64,000 bases of DNA from VXNE01 sp965116625 (GCA_965116625.1 OZ220717.1:4464001-4528000); one strand, 5' to 3'. Shown: positions 9,322 through 17,291, counted from the first letter of the stretch. Notes: generated by a model not told the origin, from the sequence alone. Program-made: numbers and translations.

Positions 9322-9741
9322 CTACGAGGCCGACTTGCGGCGCTCGAGCCGTTTCCGCTTCCAGTAGCGAGCTGCCTGGTCCCACTGTTCCTGTCGGCGT
9401 TCCAGACGTTCCTTGAACAGGTGCGGAGAAAAGAGAACAGAGACACCCGCAACGATTAACAGAACTCCGATCAACCAATCTCCTCGACCAAGCAAGCTCC
9501 CCATGCCGTGGAAACCGTAGATGATCAGCATGGATCCGATCACTCCCTGTACCGTGCACCTCTCCATCGCCGAAAGCGCCTGATAGCGCAGAAAGTAGTA
9601 CGTTACAGCCGCCGACAACAATCCGTGGACGGCGTAACTCAGGTGAAAAGAGTCTTTGCCGGTGACCACGGGACCTACCGCAGACAGGGCAAAGACTGCC
9701 ACGGATATCAACAGGGTCGGTATTGTCGGAACACGCAACAT
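9322..9741 (-). CDS. four-helix membrane protein, full-length paralogue
   Basis: This membrane protein of 139 residues has four predicted helices and a basic C-terminal tail (YWKRKRLERRKSAS). It begins at ATG 9741, only two bases after the stop of the ThuA-like gene, so the two are probably translationally coupled. It is paralogous to 8887-9273. The conserved ERCTVQGVIGS and SPHLFKERLERR segments suggest a family signature, but I do not recognise a function. Its position in the cluster hints at an accessory role to the ThuA and dehydrogenase proteins. Confidence 0.75.
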   Translation of the reverse strand: MLRVPTIPTLLISVAVFALSAVGPVVTGKDSFHLSYAVHGLLSAAVTYYFLRYQALSAMERCTVQGVIGSMLIIYGFHGMGSLLGRGDWLIGVLLIVAGVSVLFSPHLFKERLERRQEQWDQAARYWKRKRLERRKSAS

Positions 9742-9743
9742 GA

Positions 9744-10679
9744 TCAGGCGTAGTCGGACGGGCGCCGGCCCTTCTGGTGTGTGCCGAAGCCGAACGGGGT
9801 CGGGTTGTAATCGCCCACTGTATCGACGCTGCGGGTCGGGTCGATGCTGTCCTCCATCCTCATGCCCCAATACGCGGCGTTGACCAGCAGGCGGCGCAGG
9901 TCGTCACTTCTGAGGTCCGTAGCGGCACCCATCGTGGTGCAGAAAACCCGCGACGCCCTGCCCTCGTCACCGGTGTATTCCTTTATCCACGCGATGGGCA
10001 TGGTGATCGTGTCGGGCTTGGGTTCGTCGTCGTGGTTCATGCCGACGAGGACCTGGCCGTCCAGCAGGACCTGCGGATTGCCCGTCAACTCGCCGACGGC
10101 ATAGACATCCGTCGTTCCCCAGACGTCCTCGACTCCCTGCAGGATCGGATGGTCTTTCGACCCAGGGTTGATCAGGGCGCGGGTGCTTTCGTACCCGTGG
10201 TGGCCATGGTGCGCCACCCAGGTATCGCCGAGGACCTGCCGGCCGAAACCGCCCTCGAACTCCTCGTTCGTGCAGTCGTACTTGGCGTAGGGACCGGTCT
10301 TGTCGCGGCTGTACTGGAAGGCGTGCGTCGCCGTTCTGAGACCCATGATCGGGCGGCCCGAATTGACGTAGTCGACGATGTGCTTCATCTGCGCGTCGGG
10401 CAGTTCCCGGAAGCGGGTGAAGATCAGCATCAGGTCAGCGGAATCCAGCGCCTCGAGACCCGGGATGTTGGTCTGGTGCTCGGGGTCGATCTCGCCGGTC
10501 TCCGGGTCGATCGCGAACAGCACCGTGCAGTCGAAGCCGTGATGCGCCGACAGGATCTTCGCCATCATGGGCAGCGCCTCTTCCGAGCGGTACTCCTCGT
10601 CGCCGCTGACCAGCACGATGTGCTTGCCCGCGCCGGGGCCCGACGCTCCCTTGTGTTCATTCCATAGTTGATCAGTCAT
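9744..10679 (-). CDS. ThuA-like domain protein
   Basis: This 311-residue protein has the ThuA-like fold, related to class I glutamine amidotransferases. The N-terminal core reads HIVLVSGDEEYRSEEALPM, and the segment SADLMLIFTRFRELP with GLRTATHAFQY occupies the position of the nucleophile elbow. ThuA proteins belong to trehalose and other sugar catabolism and often accompany dehydrogenases; a catalytic role is not established for the family. Its start overlaps the stop of the dehydrogenase upstream by 8 bases (ATGACTGA), so the genes are one operon. The downstream membrane-protein gene begins two bases after its stop. Confidence 0.85.
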   Translation of the reverse strand: MTDQLWNEHKGASGPGAGKHIVLVSGDEEYRSEEALPMMAKILSAHHGFDCTVLFAIDPETGEIDPEHQTNIPGLEALDSADLMLIFTRFRELPDAQMKHIVDYVNSGRPIMGLRTATHAFQYSRDKTGPYAKYDCTNEEFEGGFGRQVLGDTWVAHHGHHGYESTRALINPGSKDHPILQGVEDVWGTTDVYAVGELTGNPQVLLDGQVLVGMNHDDEPKPDTITMPIAWIKEYTGDEGRASRVFCTTMGAATDLRSDDLRRLLVNAAYWGMRMEDSIDPTRSVDTVGDYNPTPFGFGTHQKGRRPSDYA

Positions 10680-11718
10680 GGGGATGCACCATGACCTTTC
10701 CGCACATGCCGCTCATCTGCAGTCTCCAAGCGTCTTCGATCTGTGAAAGGGGGTAGTGGTGGGTGATCAACCGGTCGAGCGAATCGCCCACCTCGGAAAT
10801 CATCTTCAGCATGTCCGGCGCGTCGGCCAGGCTCCAGTGCCATATGCCGTGCAGGTGCAGGCCGTTCCTGATCATGCCGTCGCTGACCTCGATGGTGTAG
10901 CCGCCGGACTCACCCACGAACGCGAAGTCTCCCAGGCGGCGGGTGGCCGGCAACAGGAGGTCCATGTAGCGTGACTGGCCGCTGGTCTCTACCGACTTGG
11001 ACGCGCCGAGACCCCCAGTACGCTCAAGAACCTCGGCCACCACGTCGTCCTCTTCCGGATTGAGCACGACTTCCGCGCCGAGGTCTTTCGCGAGCTGGCT
11101 GCGATAGCTGTTGCGCGCTACGCCGATGACCCGCGCACCGCGGTAGGCGGCATTGATCACCGTGCCGAGGCCCACAGGCCCGAGGCCGCTTACCAGGACA
11201 GTATCCGTACCGGACACCTGCATGGTCTCCATGGCGTTCCAGGCGGGACCGAGCCCGCAGCAGGCCATGCTGGCGTGATCGAACGACATCTCGTCCGGGA
11301 TCGGCAGGACCAGCCAGTCCTGCTTCAGGCAATACTCGGCGTAGGCGGCAGCGCCGGCTTCCGTGCCGCAGGACGCGTGGGGATCGACGGGGTCCTGGCA
11401 GTGGATGTAGGCACCGCTCAGGCAGAAACGGCACTTGCCGCACCAGAACCCCGGCATCACGACCACCCGGTCGCCGACGTTCACCTTGCCAGGTCTCGCG
11501 ACCTCAACGACCTCCCCCGCGGCTTCATGGCCCAGGCAGGAAGGATCCTCGTCGCCCCGCTGGAACTCCGCCCGCGCGCAGCCGTCCGCGTAGTCCGCGT
11601 ACTCGGTGCAGAGCGGCGCAGACAGTACCTTGACGACCACGAAGTCGTCCTTCGCGTGGGGGACGGGCCGGTCGATCAGTTCGCACTGCTCGACGCCGGT
11701 GATGGCAACGGTCTTCAA
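10672..11718 (-). CDS. zinc-dependent alcohol dehydrogenase, copy 1
   Basis: This 348-residue medium-chain dehydrogenase has a catalytic zinc site of APLCTE and GHEAAGEVVE, with Cys in place of the usual GICGTD context. The structural zinc site is CGKCRFCLSGAYIHC. The Rossmann motif VSGLGPVGLG lies near residue 180. It should oxidise an alcohol or sugar-derived polyol with NAD(P). It is clearly paralogous to the gene upstream at 11738-12754; both share the PLCTE and DHASMACCG motifs. The stop overlaps the ThuA-like start by 8 bases. The pairing suggests successive oxidations in one sugar or polyol pathway. Confidence 0.9.
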   Translation of the reverse strand: MKTVAITGVEQCELIDRPVPHAKDDFVVVKVLSAPLCTEYADYADGCARAEFQRGDEDPSCLGHEAAGEVVEVARPGKVNVGDRVVVMPGFWCGKCRFCLSGAYIHCQDPVDPHASCGTEAGAAAYAEYCLKQDWLVLPIPDEMSFDHASMACCGLGPAWNAMETMQVSGTDTVLVSGLGPVGLGTVINAAYRGARVIGVARNSYRSQLAKDLGAEVVLNPEEDDVVAEVLERTGGLGASKSVETSGQSRYMDLLLPATRRLGDFAFVGESGGYTIEVSDGMIRNGLHLHGIWHWSLADAPDMLKMISEVGDSLDRLITHHYPLSQIEDAWRLQMSGMCGKVMVHPHD

Positions 11719-11737
11719 GTCCTCAGTTCTCCTGTCT

Positions 11738-12754
11738 TCAGCTCTCTTGGGGGTGCAGGATGATCTTGCCGCACTGGTTGCTGGCCCGGACCTCCAGCGC
11801 CTGCTGGACCTCGCTGAACGGAAAAGTATGCGTGATCACCTTGTCGAGCAAGGACTCGGCACCGCGAATCGTACCCATCATGACGCTGGCGTCACGCTGG
11901 TGATTCCAGTGCCAGCAGCCGTGCACGGTCAGTCCCTTGCGGTTGACGTCCCTCGCATTCAGCGGGCCTCCCCAGCCCGGGGACGCGATGTGACCCCTGA
12001 GTGCAGCCGCCTGGACCAGGAACTCCGGCGCCGTCTCGACGCTGCTGCATTCGACGCTCTTGTCCACGCCCTTGCCGTCAGTCAGATTCATGATTTCGTC
12101 CAGCGCATCTTCGCTGGTGGGATCGACGACGGCTTCAACGCCCATGTCCTTGGCGAGAGCGACCCGGTAGGGATTCATTTCAAGCCCGAGAACACGCGCG
12201 CCCCGATAGAGAGCGGTAATCGCGGTACCAAGTCCCACCGGCCCCAGGCCCGAGATCAGCACCGTGTCCGTGGGCATGACCTGCATGGTCTGGTTGGCGT
12301 TGAAGCCGGGACCCATGCCGCAGCAGGCCATGCTGGCGTGGTCGTAGGAGATGTCGTCCGGGATCGGCACCAGCAGCCAGTCCTGCTGCACGCAGTATTG
12401 TCCGAGGGTAGCGGTACCGGTCTCGTTGCCGCAGATTTCCTTCGGGTCCTTCTTGTCCGGGCAGTAGATGTGATCTCCCGAAGTGCAGAGATCGCAGACG
12501 CCGCAGCCGCTCTGCGGCATCACCACGACGCGGTCGCCGGGCTTGACCATGGTCACCGCCGGACCGATCTCGACGACTTCGCCCGCGGCCTCGTGACCGC
12601 CGAGAGGACGTTTCATGCCTCTCAGGAACACGTGGAACTCGGTGCACAGGGGTGCTGCATGAATCTTGATCTTGGCGTAGTTCTCGGCGACGCCGGGATC
12701 GTCAAAGTCTTCCAGGCCGCATTGACTCTCACCGGTGACTACAACGCGTTTCAT
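11738..12754 (-). CDS. zinc-dependent alcohol dehydrogenase, copy 2
   Basis: This 338-residue medium-chain dehydrogenase is the first gene of the minus-strand operon. It has the catalytic site APLCTEFH and GGHEAAGEVVE, four structural cysteines (CGVCDLCTSGDHIYC) and the nucleotide-binding motif ISGLGPVGLG. It is 19 bases upstream of its paralogue, with which it shares the unusual PLCTE motif. The start at 12754 is preceded by AGGAG about 8 bases upstream, in DNA that also holds the end of a toxin relic; the operon promoter may therefore have been rebuilt when that toxin decayed. The alcohol oxidised is unknown. Confidence 0.9.
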   Translation of the reverse strand: MKRVVVTGESQCGLEDFDDPGVAENYAKIKIHAAPLCTEFHVFLRGMKRPLGGHEAAGEVVEIGPAVTMVKPGDRVVVMPQSGCGVCDLCTSGDHIYCPDKKDPKEICGNETGTATLGQYCVQQDWLLVPIPDDISYDHASMACCGMGPGFNANQTMQVMPTDTVLISGLGPVGLGTAITALYRGARVLGLEMNPYRVALAKDMGVEAVVDPTSEDALDEIMNLTDGKGVDKSVECSSVETAPEFLVQAAALRGHIASPGWGGPLNARDVNRKGLTVHGCWHWNHQRDASVMMGTIRGAESLLDKVITHTFPFSEVQQALEVRASNQCGKIILHPQES

Positions 12755-12765
12755 CGCAAACTCCT

Positions 12766-12855
12766 CTACCCGATCAAAAGACGCCGATGCATGCCATCCT
12801 CTTGCACCAGCTACGAAAAGAACCCGCTGGTGTCGACAAATGCCTCACCGGCCAT
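12766..12855 (-). pseudogene. VapC-type PIN toxin relic
   Basis: An ATG at 12855 overlaps the end of the Phd-type antitoxin and opens a PIN-domain start reading MAGEAFVDTSGFFS. A TAG at 12811-12813 interrupts it, and the same frame continues with LVQEDGMHRRLLIG until another stop at 12766. The first Asp of the PIN active site (in FVDTSG) and the typical hydrophobic helix are evident, but the remaining roughly 100 residues are gone, replaced by the dehydrogenase operon. This is a dead toxin gene in the expected antitoxin-toxin order. Confidence 0.75.
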
Positions 12856-13081
12856 AGACTATCCCGTCGATGTCTTTGTTCTGGAGCGGTTCCCCGCCGG
12901 TCGCGGCGTGATGAGGCAGACGATAGAGAGGATCATTCGGCTGCGGCGTCGACGCAGTATAGGGCGTCAAACGAGCTGCGGGCTTGCCCCGGTAGGTGAG
13001 GATCAATTCCTCGCCTTGATTCACCCGGCGCAAGACACCTTCAGCATCCTGTCTCAGCTCTACCATTGAGATTGACCGCAT
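12845..13081 (-). CDS. Phd/YefM-family antitoxin
   Basis: This 78-residue protein has the Phd/YefM N-terminal DNA-binding fold (SMVELRQDAEGVLRRVNQGEELILTYRGKPAARLTP) and a disordered C-terminus for toxin binding. Such antitoxins neutralise a toxin and repress their own operon. The partner, a PIN-domain toxin, is present only as the relic at 12766-12855, so this is an orphan antitoxin. ATG 13081 is used; ATG 13066 is also possible. It may persist as a shield against related toxins or as a neutral remnant. Confidence 0.85.
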   Translation of the reverse strand: MRSISMVELRQDAEGVLRRVNQGEELILTYRGKPAARLTPYTASTPQPNDPLYRLPHHAATGGEPLQNKDIDGIVYGR

Positions 13082-13115
13082 AGGGTCCAGACATGAAGTT
13101 AAAGTTGACGCAATT

Positions 13116-13208
13116 CTAGACTACGTCACGGTGCGAGCGCGCAGCTTGCCGAGGCACGCGTTCGAGATCTCGGCGCGCAGACCTGACGAACGCGATTTCG
13201 TACTCCAA
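13116..13208 (-). pseudogene. RelE/ParE-type toxin relic
   Basis: Four bases after the stop of the antitoxin at 13212-13388, a TTG at 13208 opens the frame LEYEIAFVRSARRDLERV. This matches the N-terminus of RelE/ParE toxins, where a strand is followed by a basic helix (commonly YEIxFxxSARKDLExLP). The frame stops after 30 residues at 13116-13118, before the sheet that carries the toxin active site. The remaining two thirds are absent. Confidence 0.65.
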
Positions 13209-13211
13209 CCG

Positions 13212-13388
13212 TCAGTTTCCGAGGACCTTGCGCCGAACTTCCTCCAAGGGCTCCCGCGGCTCGTCCTGCCGCTGGTTCGCAATAACAGCGTCGAAGAAAT
13301 CCTCCCACAACTCGCTGTGGATGCTGAGATCAATCATCACCGCCGTGCGGTCTCCCTTGTCGTCAATCACGAACTGGACGCCCTTCAT
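13212..13388 (-). CDS. small antitoxin of a RelE-type module
   Basis: This 58-residue acidic protein starts at ATG 13388 with MKGVQFVIDDKGDRTAVMIDL and ends in a charged helix (PREPLEEVRRKVLGN). The pattern of a short strand pair followed by an amphipathic helix matches small antitoxins that pair with RelE-type toxins. The downstream toxin is present only as the relic at 13116-13208. The start was chosen over an upstream in-frame start at 13436 because the extra 16 residues show no family character. Confidence 0.65.
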   Translation of the reverse strand: MKGVQFVIDDKGDRTAVMIDLSIHSELWEDFFDAVIANQRQDEPREPLEEVRRKVLGN

Positions 13389-13474
13389 TGTCGTGATCCT
13401 AAGGTAGTCTGGGTTCGCGGGAACCCGACGCAGCAAACCTCGCCAATGTCAACGTCGATCAGCCGCCCGACGCG

Positions 13475-13705
13475 CTATTCGCCGGCCGATGAATGCCTGT
13501 AATCCAGTTCGTCGAGCAACTTCAGCCCAACCGCTGGTTCGCCGCGCGACGCCCGCAACCGGAATCGCATTTCGGTGTCGTGTTCGGCCAAGGCCCGAAT
13601 GGACAATTCCTGCATCAGCTTGTTCAGGCTCAGACCGCGCCGTGCGGCCATGGCAGCCAATCGGTCGCGGTGATCGTCGGGAATCCGAATCGTCAACGTC
13701 GCCAT
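13475..13705 (-). CDS. ribbon-helix-helix antitoxin
   Basis: This 76-residue protein has a ribbon-helix-helix DNA-binding domain: the strand MATLTIRIPDD, then helices HRDRLAAMAARRG and SLNKLMQELSIRALAEHD. It is of the kind often found just after a PIN-type toxin gene. The start at 13705 lies one base after the stop of the PIN relic at 13707-13847 (TGACATG), with GAGGA about 9 bases upstream. The remainder of the toxin gene is lost, so this antitoxin is also an orphan. Confidence 0.8.
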   Translation of the reverse strand: MATLTIRIPDDHRDRLAAMAARRGLSLNKLMQELSIRALAEHDTEMRFRLRASRGEPAVGLKLLDELDYRHSSAGE

Positions 13706-13706
13706 G

Positions 13707-13847
13707 TCAGTCTTCCTCCCTCTTCAGCCAATCGCCCGGTGTGACGATATGGAAGCTGTCAAATACCAGTTCGCCCGCCGCGATGTCCCTTATGTTGCCT
13801 GTAACAATTAACTCTGGCAGCGACCGCCCCACGCAATTTGCGCGACG
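13707..13847 (-). pseudogene. C-terminal fragment of a PIN-domain toxin
   Basis: This in-frame stretch of 46 codons, bounded upstream by a TAG at 13848-13850, reads SLPELIVTGNIRDIAAGELV and then HIVTPGDWLKREED to a TGA at 13707-13709. This is the typical end of PIN toxins (VTGN-x-R-D-F and P-x-x-x-L). The N-terminal active-site half is missing. The toxin-first gene order fits the PIN family that accompanies ribbon-helix-helix antitoxins. Confidence 0.7.
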
Positions 13848-13862
13848 CTAGGCAATCGGTAT

Positions 13863-14117
13863 TCATCGTGGAAGGACGTATTGGATCGTAAGCGACGCAC
13901 CCTTTCCCTTGGGCGGAGCATCGACAATCGTATCCGCATGGCTCATGGCTTGATACATCACGCTGCAACAGATTGGCATCCTATGGTCTGGGCCAGGATA
14001 GTCGCCGACTCTCCGATGCAAGTCGCCGGATCGAATTTGGACCTGCTTAGCCCCCGACCTCTCTGCTCTCGCAAGTTGTCGGGTCAATTCGTCTCGAAAC
14101 TCTCGTGCTGTGGGCAT
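13863..14117 (-). CDS. conserved small protein of unknown function
   Basis: This 84-residue protein begins MPTAREFRDELTRQLARAE, which looks like an amphipathic helix. A polar core follows with apparently motif-like sequence: SGDLHRRVGDYPG, DHRMPICCSVMYQAM and APPKGKGASLTIQYVL. The density of His, Arg and Cys residues suggests a genuine, constrained family, possibly nucleic-acid related, but I cannot name a function. ATG 14117 follows AGAGTGAAG; GTG 14126 is an alternative. It lies upstream of the toxin-antitoxin remnants on the same strand. Confidence 0.6.
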   Translation of the reverse strand: MPTAREFRDELTRQLARAERSGAKQVQIRSGDLHRRVGDYPGPDHRMPICCSVMYQAMSHADTIVDAPPKGKGASLTIQYVLPR

Positions 14118-14341
14118 TGTCTTCACTCTGATTCGTCTCTGGACGGCACCTTACGGTGACCATGGGGCCAATGGGAGGCCGACTTCTCCTCTGCGTTGGC
14201 GGACGCGAGAATGACACCGAGAACTTCAGGCGGTCAACCAAGCCAGCAGGTCTCCGACATGGCGAGAGCGCCCAAAGCCTCAACTCTCCTGCGCATCGTC
14301 ATTCGAAAGATAAAGCATCGCTCGTGTTAGGTTTCCGCGCC

Positions 14342-16213
14342 ATGGGAAAGCGTCACCTCACAACCGCGACTATCACAGCGGCTATCCTCACCCTGCCGGC
14401 GCTCGCGGACGACGCGCCGCCCTCCGAGATCGACTACAAGCACGCCTACGCCTTCCTCGCCGAGCCCAAATACCCTCCCGACTTCCAGCACTTCGACTGG
14501 GTCAATCCCGACGCGCCGAAAGGCGGCAGGATGCGCATCTCGGTCTCGGGCCAATGGGACAACATCAATCCCTGTTCCGTGCCCGCCGGGCACCGCGTGC
14601 TCGGCGTGGACGTCGAGCGGCCCTACGCGAACCTGGTGCACGACGCCTTGATGGACTGGTCGGCGGACGAGCCGGCGTCGATCTACGGCCGGCTCGCCGA
14701 GGGCATCGCGGTGGCCGACGACGGCGCGTGGATCGCGTTCAGGATCCGCGACGGCGCGCGCTGGCACGACGGCAAGCCCGTCACCATCGACGATGTGCAT
14801 TTCACGTTCACGCGATTCACCACGGAGGCTTCCCCGACGATCGCCACGCCGCTGAGCCCCATCGAGTCCTTCGAGATCATCGGACCCCGCGAGATCCGCT
14901 TCAATATCCGGGAGGGCCAGAGGGGCGATCCGCTGCTGCCCATCGTCATCGGCTCGAAGCCGATCCTGCCGGCGCATTTCTGGGCGGACCGGGACCTGGG
15001 CAAGACCAGCATCACCCCGCCGCTCGGTTCCGGCCCTTACCGCGTGAAGGAACTGCGCGTCGGCCGCTGGATCCGCTACGAGCGCGTCGAGGACTACTGG
15101 GGACGGGACCTGCCGGTCATGCGCGGCCGCTACAACTTCGACGAAGTGAAGTGGGACTACTTCCGCGACGGCCAGATCCAGGCCGAGTCGCTCAAGGGCG
15201 ATGTGGTCGACGTCAACGTCGAGGGCGTCCCCAGGCTCTGGAACACCGCCTACGAGTTTCCGGCCAAGCGCGCCGGGATGTTCAGGCAGCACTGGCTGCC
15301 CGTGAACCACCCGGCGGGACTGTGGGCGGCCCTGTTCTGGAACCTCGACCAGCCGCGCTTTCGGGACGTCCGGGTGCGCGAAGCCCTGTGGCTGGTCGCG
15401 GACTACGAGTGGATCAACTGGCGCAACTACGACTTCTACGGCCTGGCGGAGAGTTTCTTCCACGGCTCGGTCCTAGCGTCGCGCGGCTTGCCGAGCGAGC
15501 GGGAACTGAAATACCTCGAGCCGATCCGGGACCTCGTCCCGCCGCGCGTCTTCACCGAGCCTTACCGGCCACCGCCCAACGGCGGCCGCGGGTGGCACCG
15601 CGACAACCTGGTCAGGGCGGCGGCGCTGTTGAAGGAAGCCGGCTGGAACGTCGAAGACGGGCGCCTCGTCCACAGCGTCACGGGGGAGGCGTTCCATCTC
15701 CGCATGTTGGTCATACCACCGGGCATGGCGGCTTCGATGATGCCCTATCTGCGCAACCTGGAACGCCTCGGCATCACGTCGACGATCAAGTCACCGGAGA
15801 CCTCCCAGTGGGTGTTCCGCATGCTTTCCGGCGACTTCGACGGCGGCGACATGTGGTTCATCACGGACTTCACGCCGACGCACGCCATGGCGCGCTTCTC
15901 GAGCGCCGAGGCAGACCACCAGTACGGCGCCAACTATCCCAATATCCGGGACCCCGCCGTCGACCACCTTCTGGAGGCAGTCAAGTCGGCGAATACCTGG
16001 GACGACTACGTCGCCGCCATTCGCGCGTTCGACCGCGTCATGCTGTGGAACTTCTACCTCATCCCGGGCATGAGCAGGACCAAGATCGGCATCGGTCACT
16101 GGGACCGGTACGACTGGGTGGACGCCGGCAAGCTGTCGCGCGAGGTGTGGACCGAATCGTGGTGGTGGGACGAAGCGCGCGCCGCCAGGGTCGCCGAGTA
16201 CCTCGGAGAGTAG
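14342..16213 (+). CDS. yejA: extracellular solute-binding protein, YejA type
   Basis: This 623-residue periplasmic binding protein of SBP family 5 has a signal peptide (TTATITAAILTLPALADD). The mature start (KHAYAFLAEPKYPPDFQHFDWVNPDAPKGG) is characteristic of YejA-like proteins, which bind oligopeptides such as microcin C for import. Further family segments are ARWHDGKPVTIDDVHFTF and the long C-terminal lobe ending with TESWWWDE. It is the first gene of yejABE; the permease starts one base after its stop. The bases from 14118 to 14341 carry the probable promoter but no other gene. Confidence 0.9.
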   Translation: MGKRHLTTATITAAILTLPALADDAPPSEIDYKHAYAFLAEPKYPPDFQHFDWVNPDAPKGGRMRISVSGQWDNINPCSVPAGHRVLGVDVERPYANLVHDALMDWSADEPASIYGRLAEGIAVADDGAWIAFRIRDGARWHDGKPVTIDDVHFTFTRFTTEASPTIATPLSPIESFEIIGPREIRFNIREGQRGDPLLPIVIGSKPILPAHFWADRDLGKTSITPPLGSGPYRVKELRVGRWIRYERVEDYWGRDLPVMRGRYNFDEVKWDYFRDGQIQAESLKGDVVDVNVEGVPRLWNTAYEFPAKRAGMFRQHWLPVNHPAGLWAALFWNLDQPRFRDVRVREALWLVADYEWINWRNYDFYGLAESFFHGSVLASRGLPSERELKYLEPIRDLVPPRVFTEPYRPPPNGGRGWHRDNLVRAAALLKEAGWNVEDGRLVHSVTGEAFHLRMLVIPPGMAASMMPYLRNLERLGITSTIKSPETSQWVFRMLSGDFDGGDMWFITDFTPTHAMARFSSAEADHQYGANYPNIRDPAVDHLLEAVKSANTWDDYVAAIRAFDRVMLWNFYLIPGMSRTKIGIGHWDRYDWVDAGKLSREVWTESWWWDEARAARVAEYLGE

Positions 16214-16214
16214 C

Positions 16215-17288
16215 GTGGGCCGGTACGTTCTTCGCCGCCTCTTGCTGATCCTGCCGACGCTGTTCGGCATCATGGTCGTCAATTTCATCCTCGTGCAGTT
16301 CGCGCCGGGCGGCCCCGTGGAACAGGCCATCGTCCAGGCGCAGGGGCTCGACATCTCGACAACGGCCTCGGTGTCGGCGCCCACGAGCATGGGGCCGTCG
16401 TCGCAGTCGTCCTACACCGGCAGCGAGGGACTCGACCCCGCGTTCGTCGCGCGCATGGAGAAGGCATTCGGGTTCGACAAGCCGCCGCACGAGCGGTTCT
16501 TCCTCATGCTGTGGAACTACGTGCGCCTGGAGTTCGGCGAGAGCTACTTCCAGAACCGCCCGGTATTCGACCTCGTGGTGGAGCGGCTGCCCGTCTCGGT
16601 CTCGCTCGGACTCTGGTCGCTGGTGCTGATCTACGGCGTCTCGATCCCCCTCGGCGTGGCCAAGGCCGTGCGCGACGGCACCGCGTTCGACGTCTGGTCG
16701 AGCGCGGTCGTGTTCGTCGCCTACGCCATCCCCGGGTTCCTCATCGCGGTGGTGCTGATCATCCTGTTCGCCGGGGGCACCTATCTCGACTGGTTCCCCA
16801 TGCGCGGCATCGTCTCCGAGCACTTCGACGACCTGACGCTCGCCGGCAAGGTCACGGACTACTTCTGGCACCTCGCCCTGCCCCTCACAGCGCTCACCCT
16901 CGGTGGCTTCGCAACGCTCACCATGCTGACGAAGAACAGCTTCCTCGAGGAGATCAACAAGCAGTTCGTCCTGACCGCCCGGTCGAAGGGCCTGACCGAG
17001 AAGCGCGTCCTGTTCGGCCACGTGTTCCGCAACGCCATCCTCATCGTCATCGCCGGCTTCCCGGCCGCGTTCGTCGGCCTCCTGTTCACGGGCGCGCTCC
17101 TGATCGAGGTAATCTTCTCGATCGACGGCATCGGCCTGCTCGGCTACGAAGCCGTCGTCAAGCGCGACTATCCGATCTTCTTCGGCACGCTGTTCGTGTT
17201 CACGCTGATCGGGCTCGTCATGCAGCTCATCGGCGACATCGTCTACACGTTCGTCGATCCGCGCATCGACTTCGAGACCCGAGGGTAG
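16215..17288 (+). CDS. yejB: ABC transporter permease, YejB type
   Basis: This inner-membrane permease of 357 residues has about six helices. The N-terminus YVLRRLLLILPTLFGIMVVNFI is the usual start of Dpp/Yej-type permeases. The EAA-loop region LTARSKGLTEKRVLFGHVFRNA would contact the ATPase. The start is GTG 16215 with GGAGAG five bases upstream, immediately after the binding-protein gene. Together with YejE it forms the membrane channel of a peptide importer. Confidence 0.92.
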   Translation: MGRYVLRRLLLILPTLFGIMVVNFILVQFAPGGPVEQAIVQAQGLDISTTASVSAPTSMGPSSQSSYTGSEGLDPAFVARMEKAFGFDKPPHERFFLMLWNYVRLEFGESYFQNRPVFDLVVERLPVSVSLGLWSLVLIYGVSIPLGVAKAVRDGTAFDVWSSAVVFVAYAIPGFLIAVVLIILFAGGTYLDWFPMRGIVSEHFDDLTLAGKVTDYFWHLALPLTALTLGGFATLTMLTKNSFLEEINKQFVLTARSKGLTEKRVLFGHVFRNAILIVIAGFPAAFVGLLFTGALLIEVIFSIDGIGLLGYEAVVKRDYPIFFGTLFVFTLIGLVMQLIGDIVYTFVDPRIDFETRG

Positions 17289-17291
17289 CTG

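Larger units (their letters stand above)
8845..9778 (-). repeat. tandem duplication of a membrane-protein gene with the end of the ThuA gene
   Basis: Two diverged copies of about 450 bases lie head to tail. Each begins with the last codons of the upstream ThuA-like gene (PSDYA then stop), continues with the start sequence encoding MLRVP and ends with a tail encoding LERRKSAS. In the copy at 9274-9310 the ThuA tail survives only as a noncoding relic (reading HRKSLKPSDYA), while in the other copy it is the real 3' end of the gene. In the copy ending at 8887, the Tyr codon TAC of the tail has become TAA, and the following 13 codons persist untranslated to a second stop at 8845-8847. Confidence 0.8.

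Noticed and set aside
8845..9778. CRISPR-like repeat
   Set aside because: There are only two units of about 450 bases, each coding for a protein, so this is a gene duplication.
14327..15463. A 378-residue open frame on the minus strand
   Set aside because: It lies opposite yejA and has no domain; yejA is certain.
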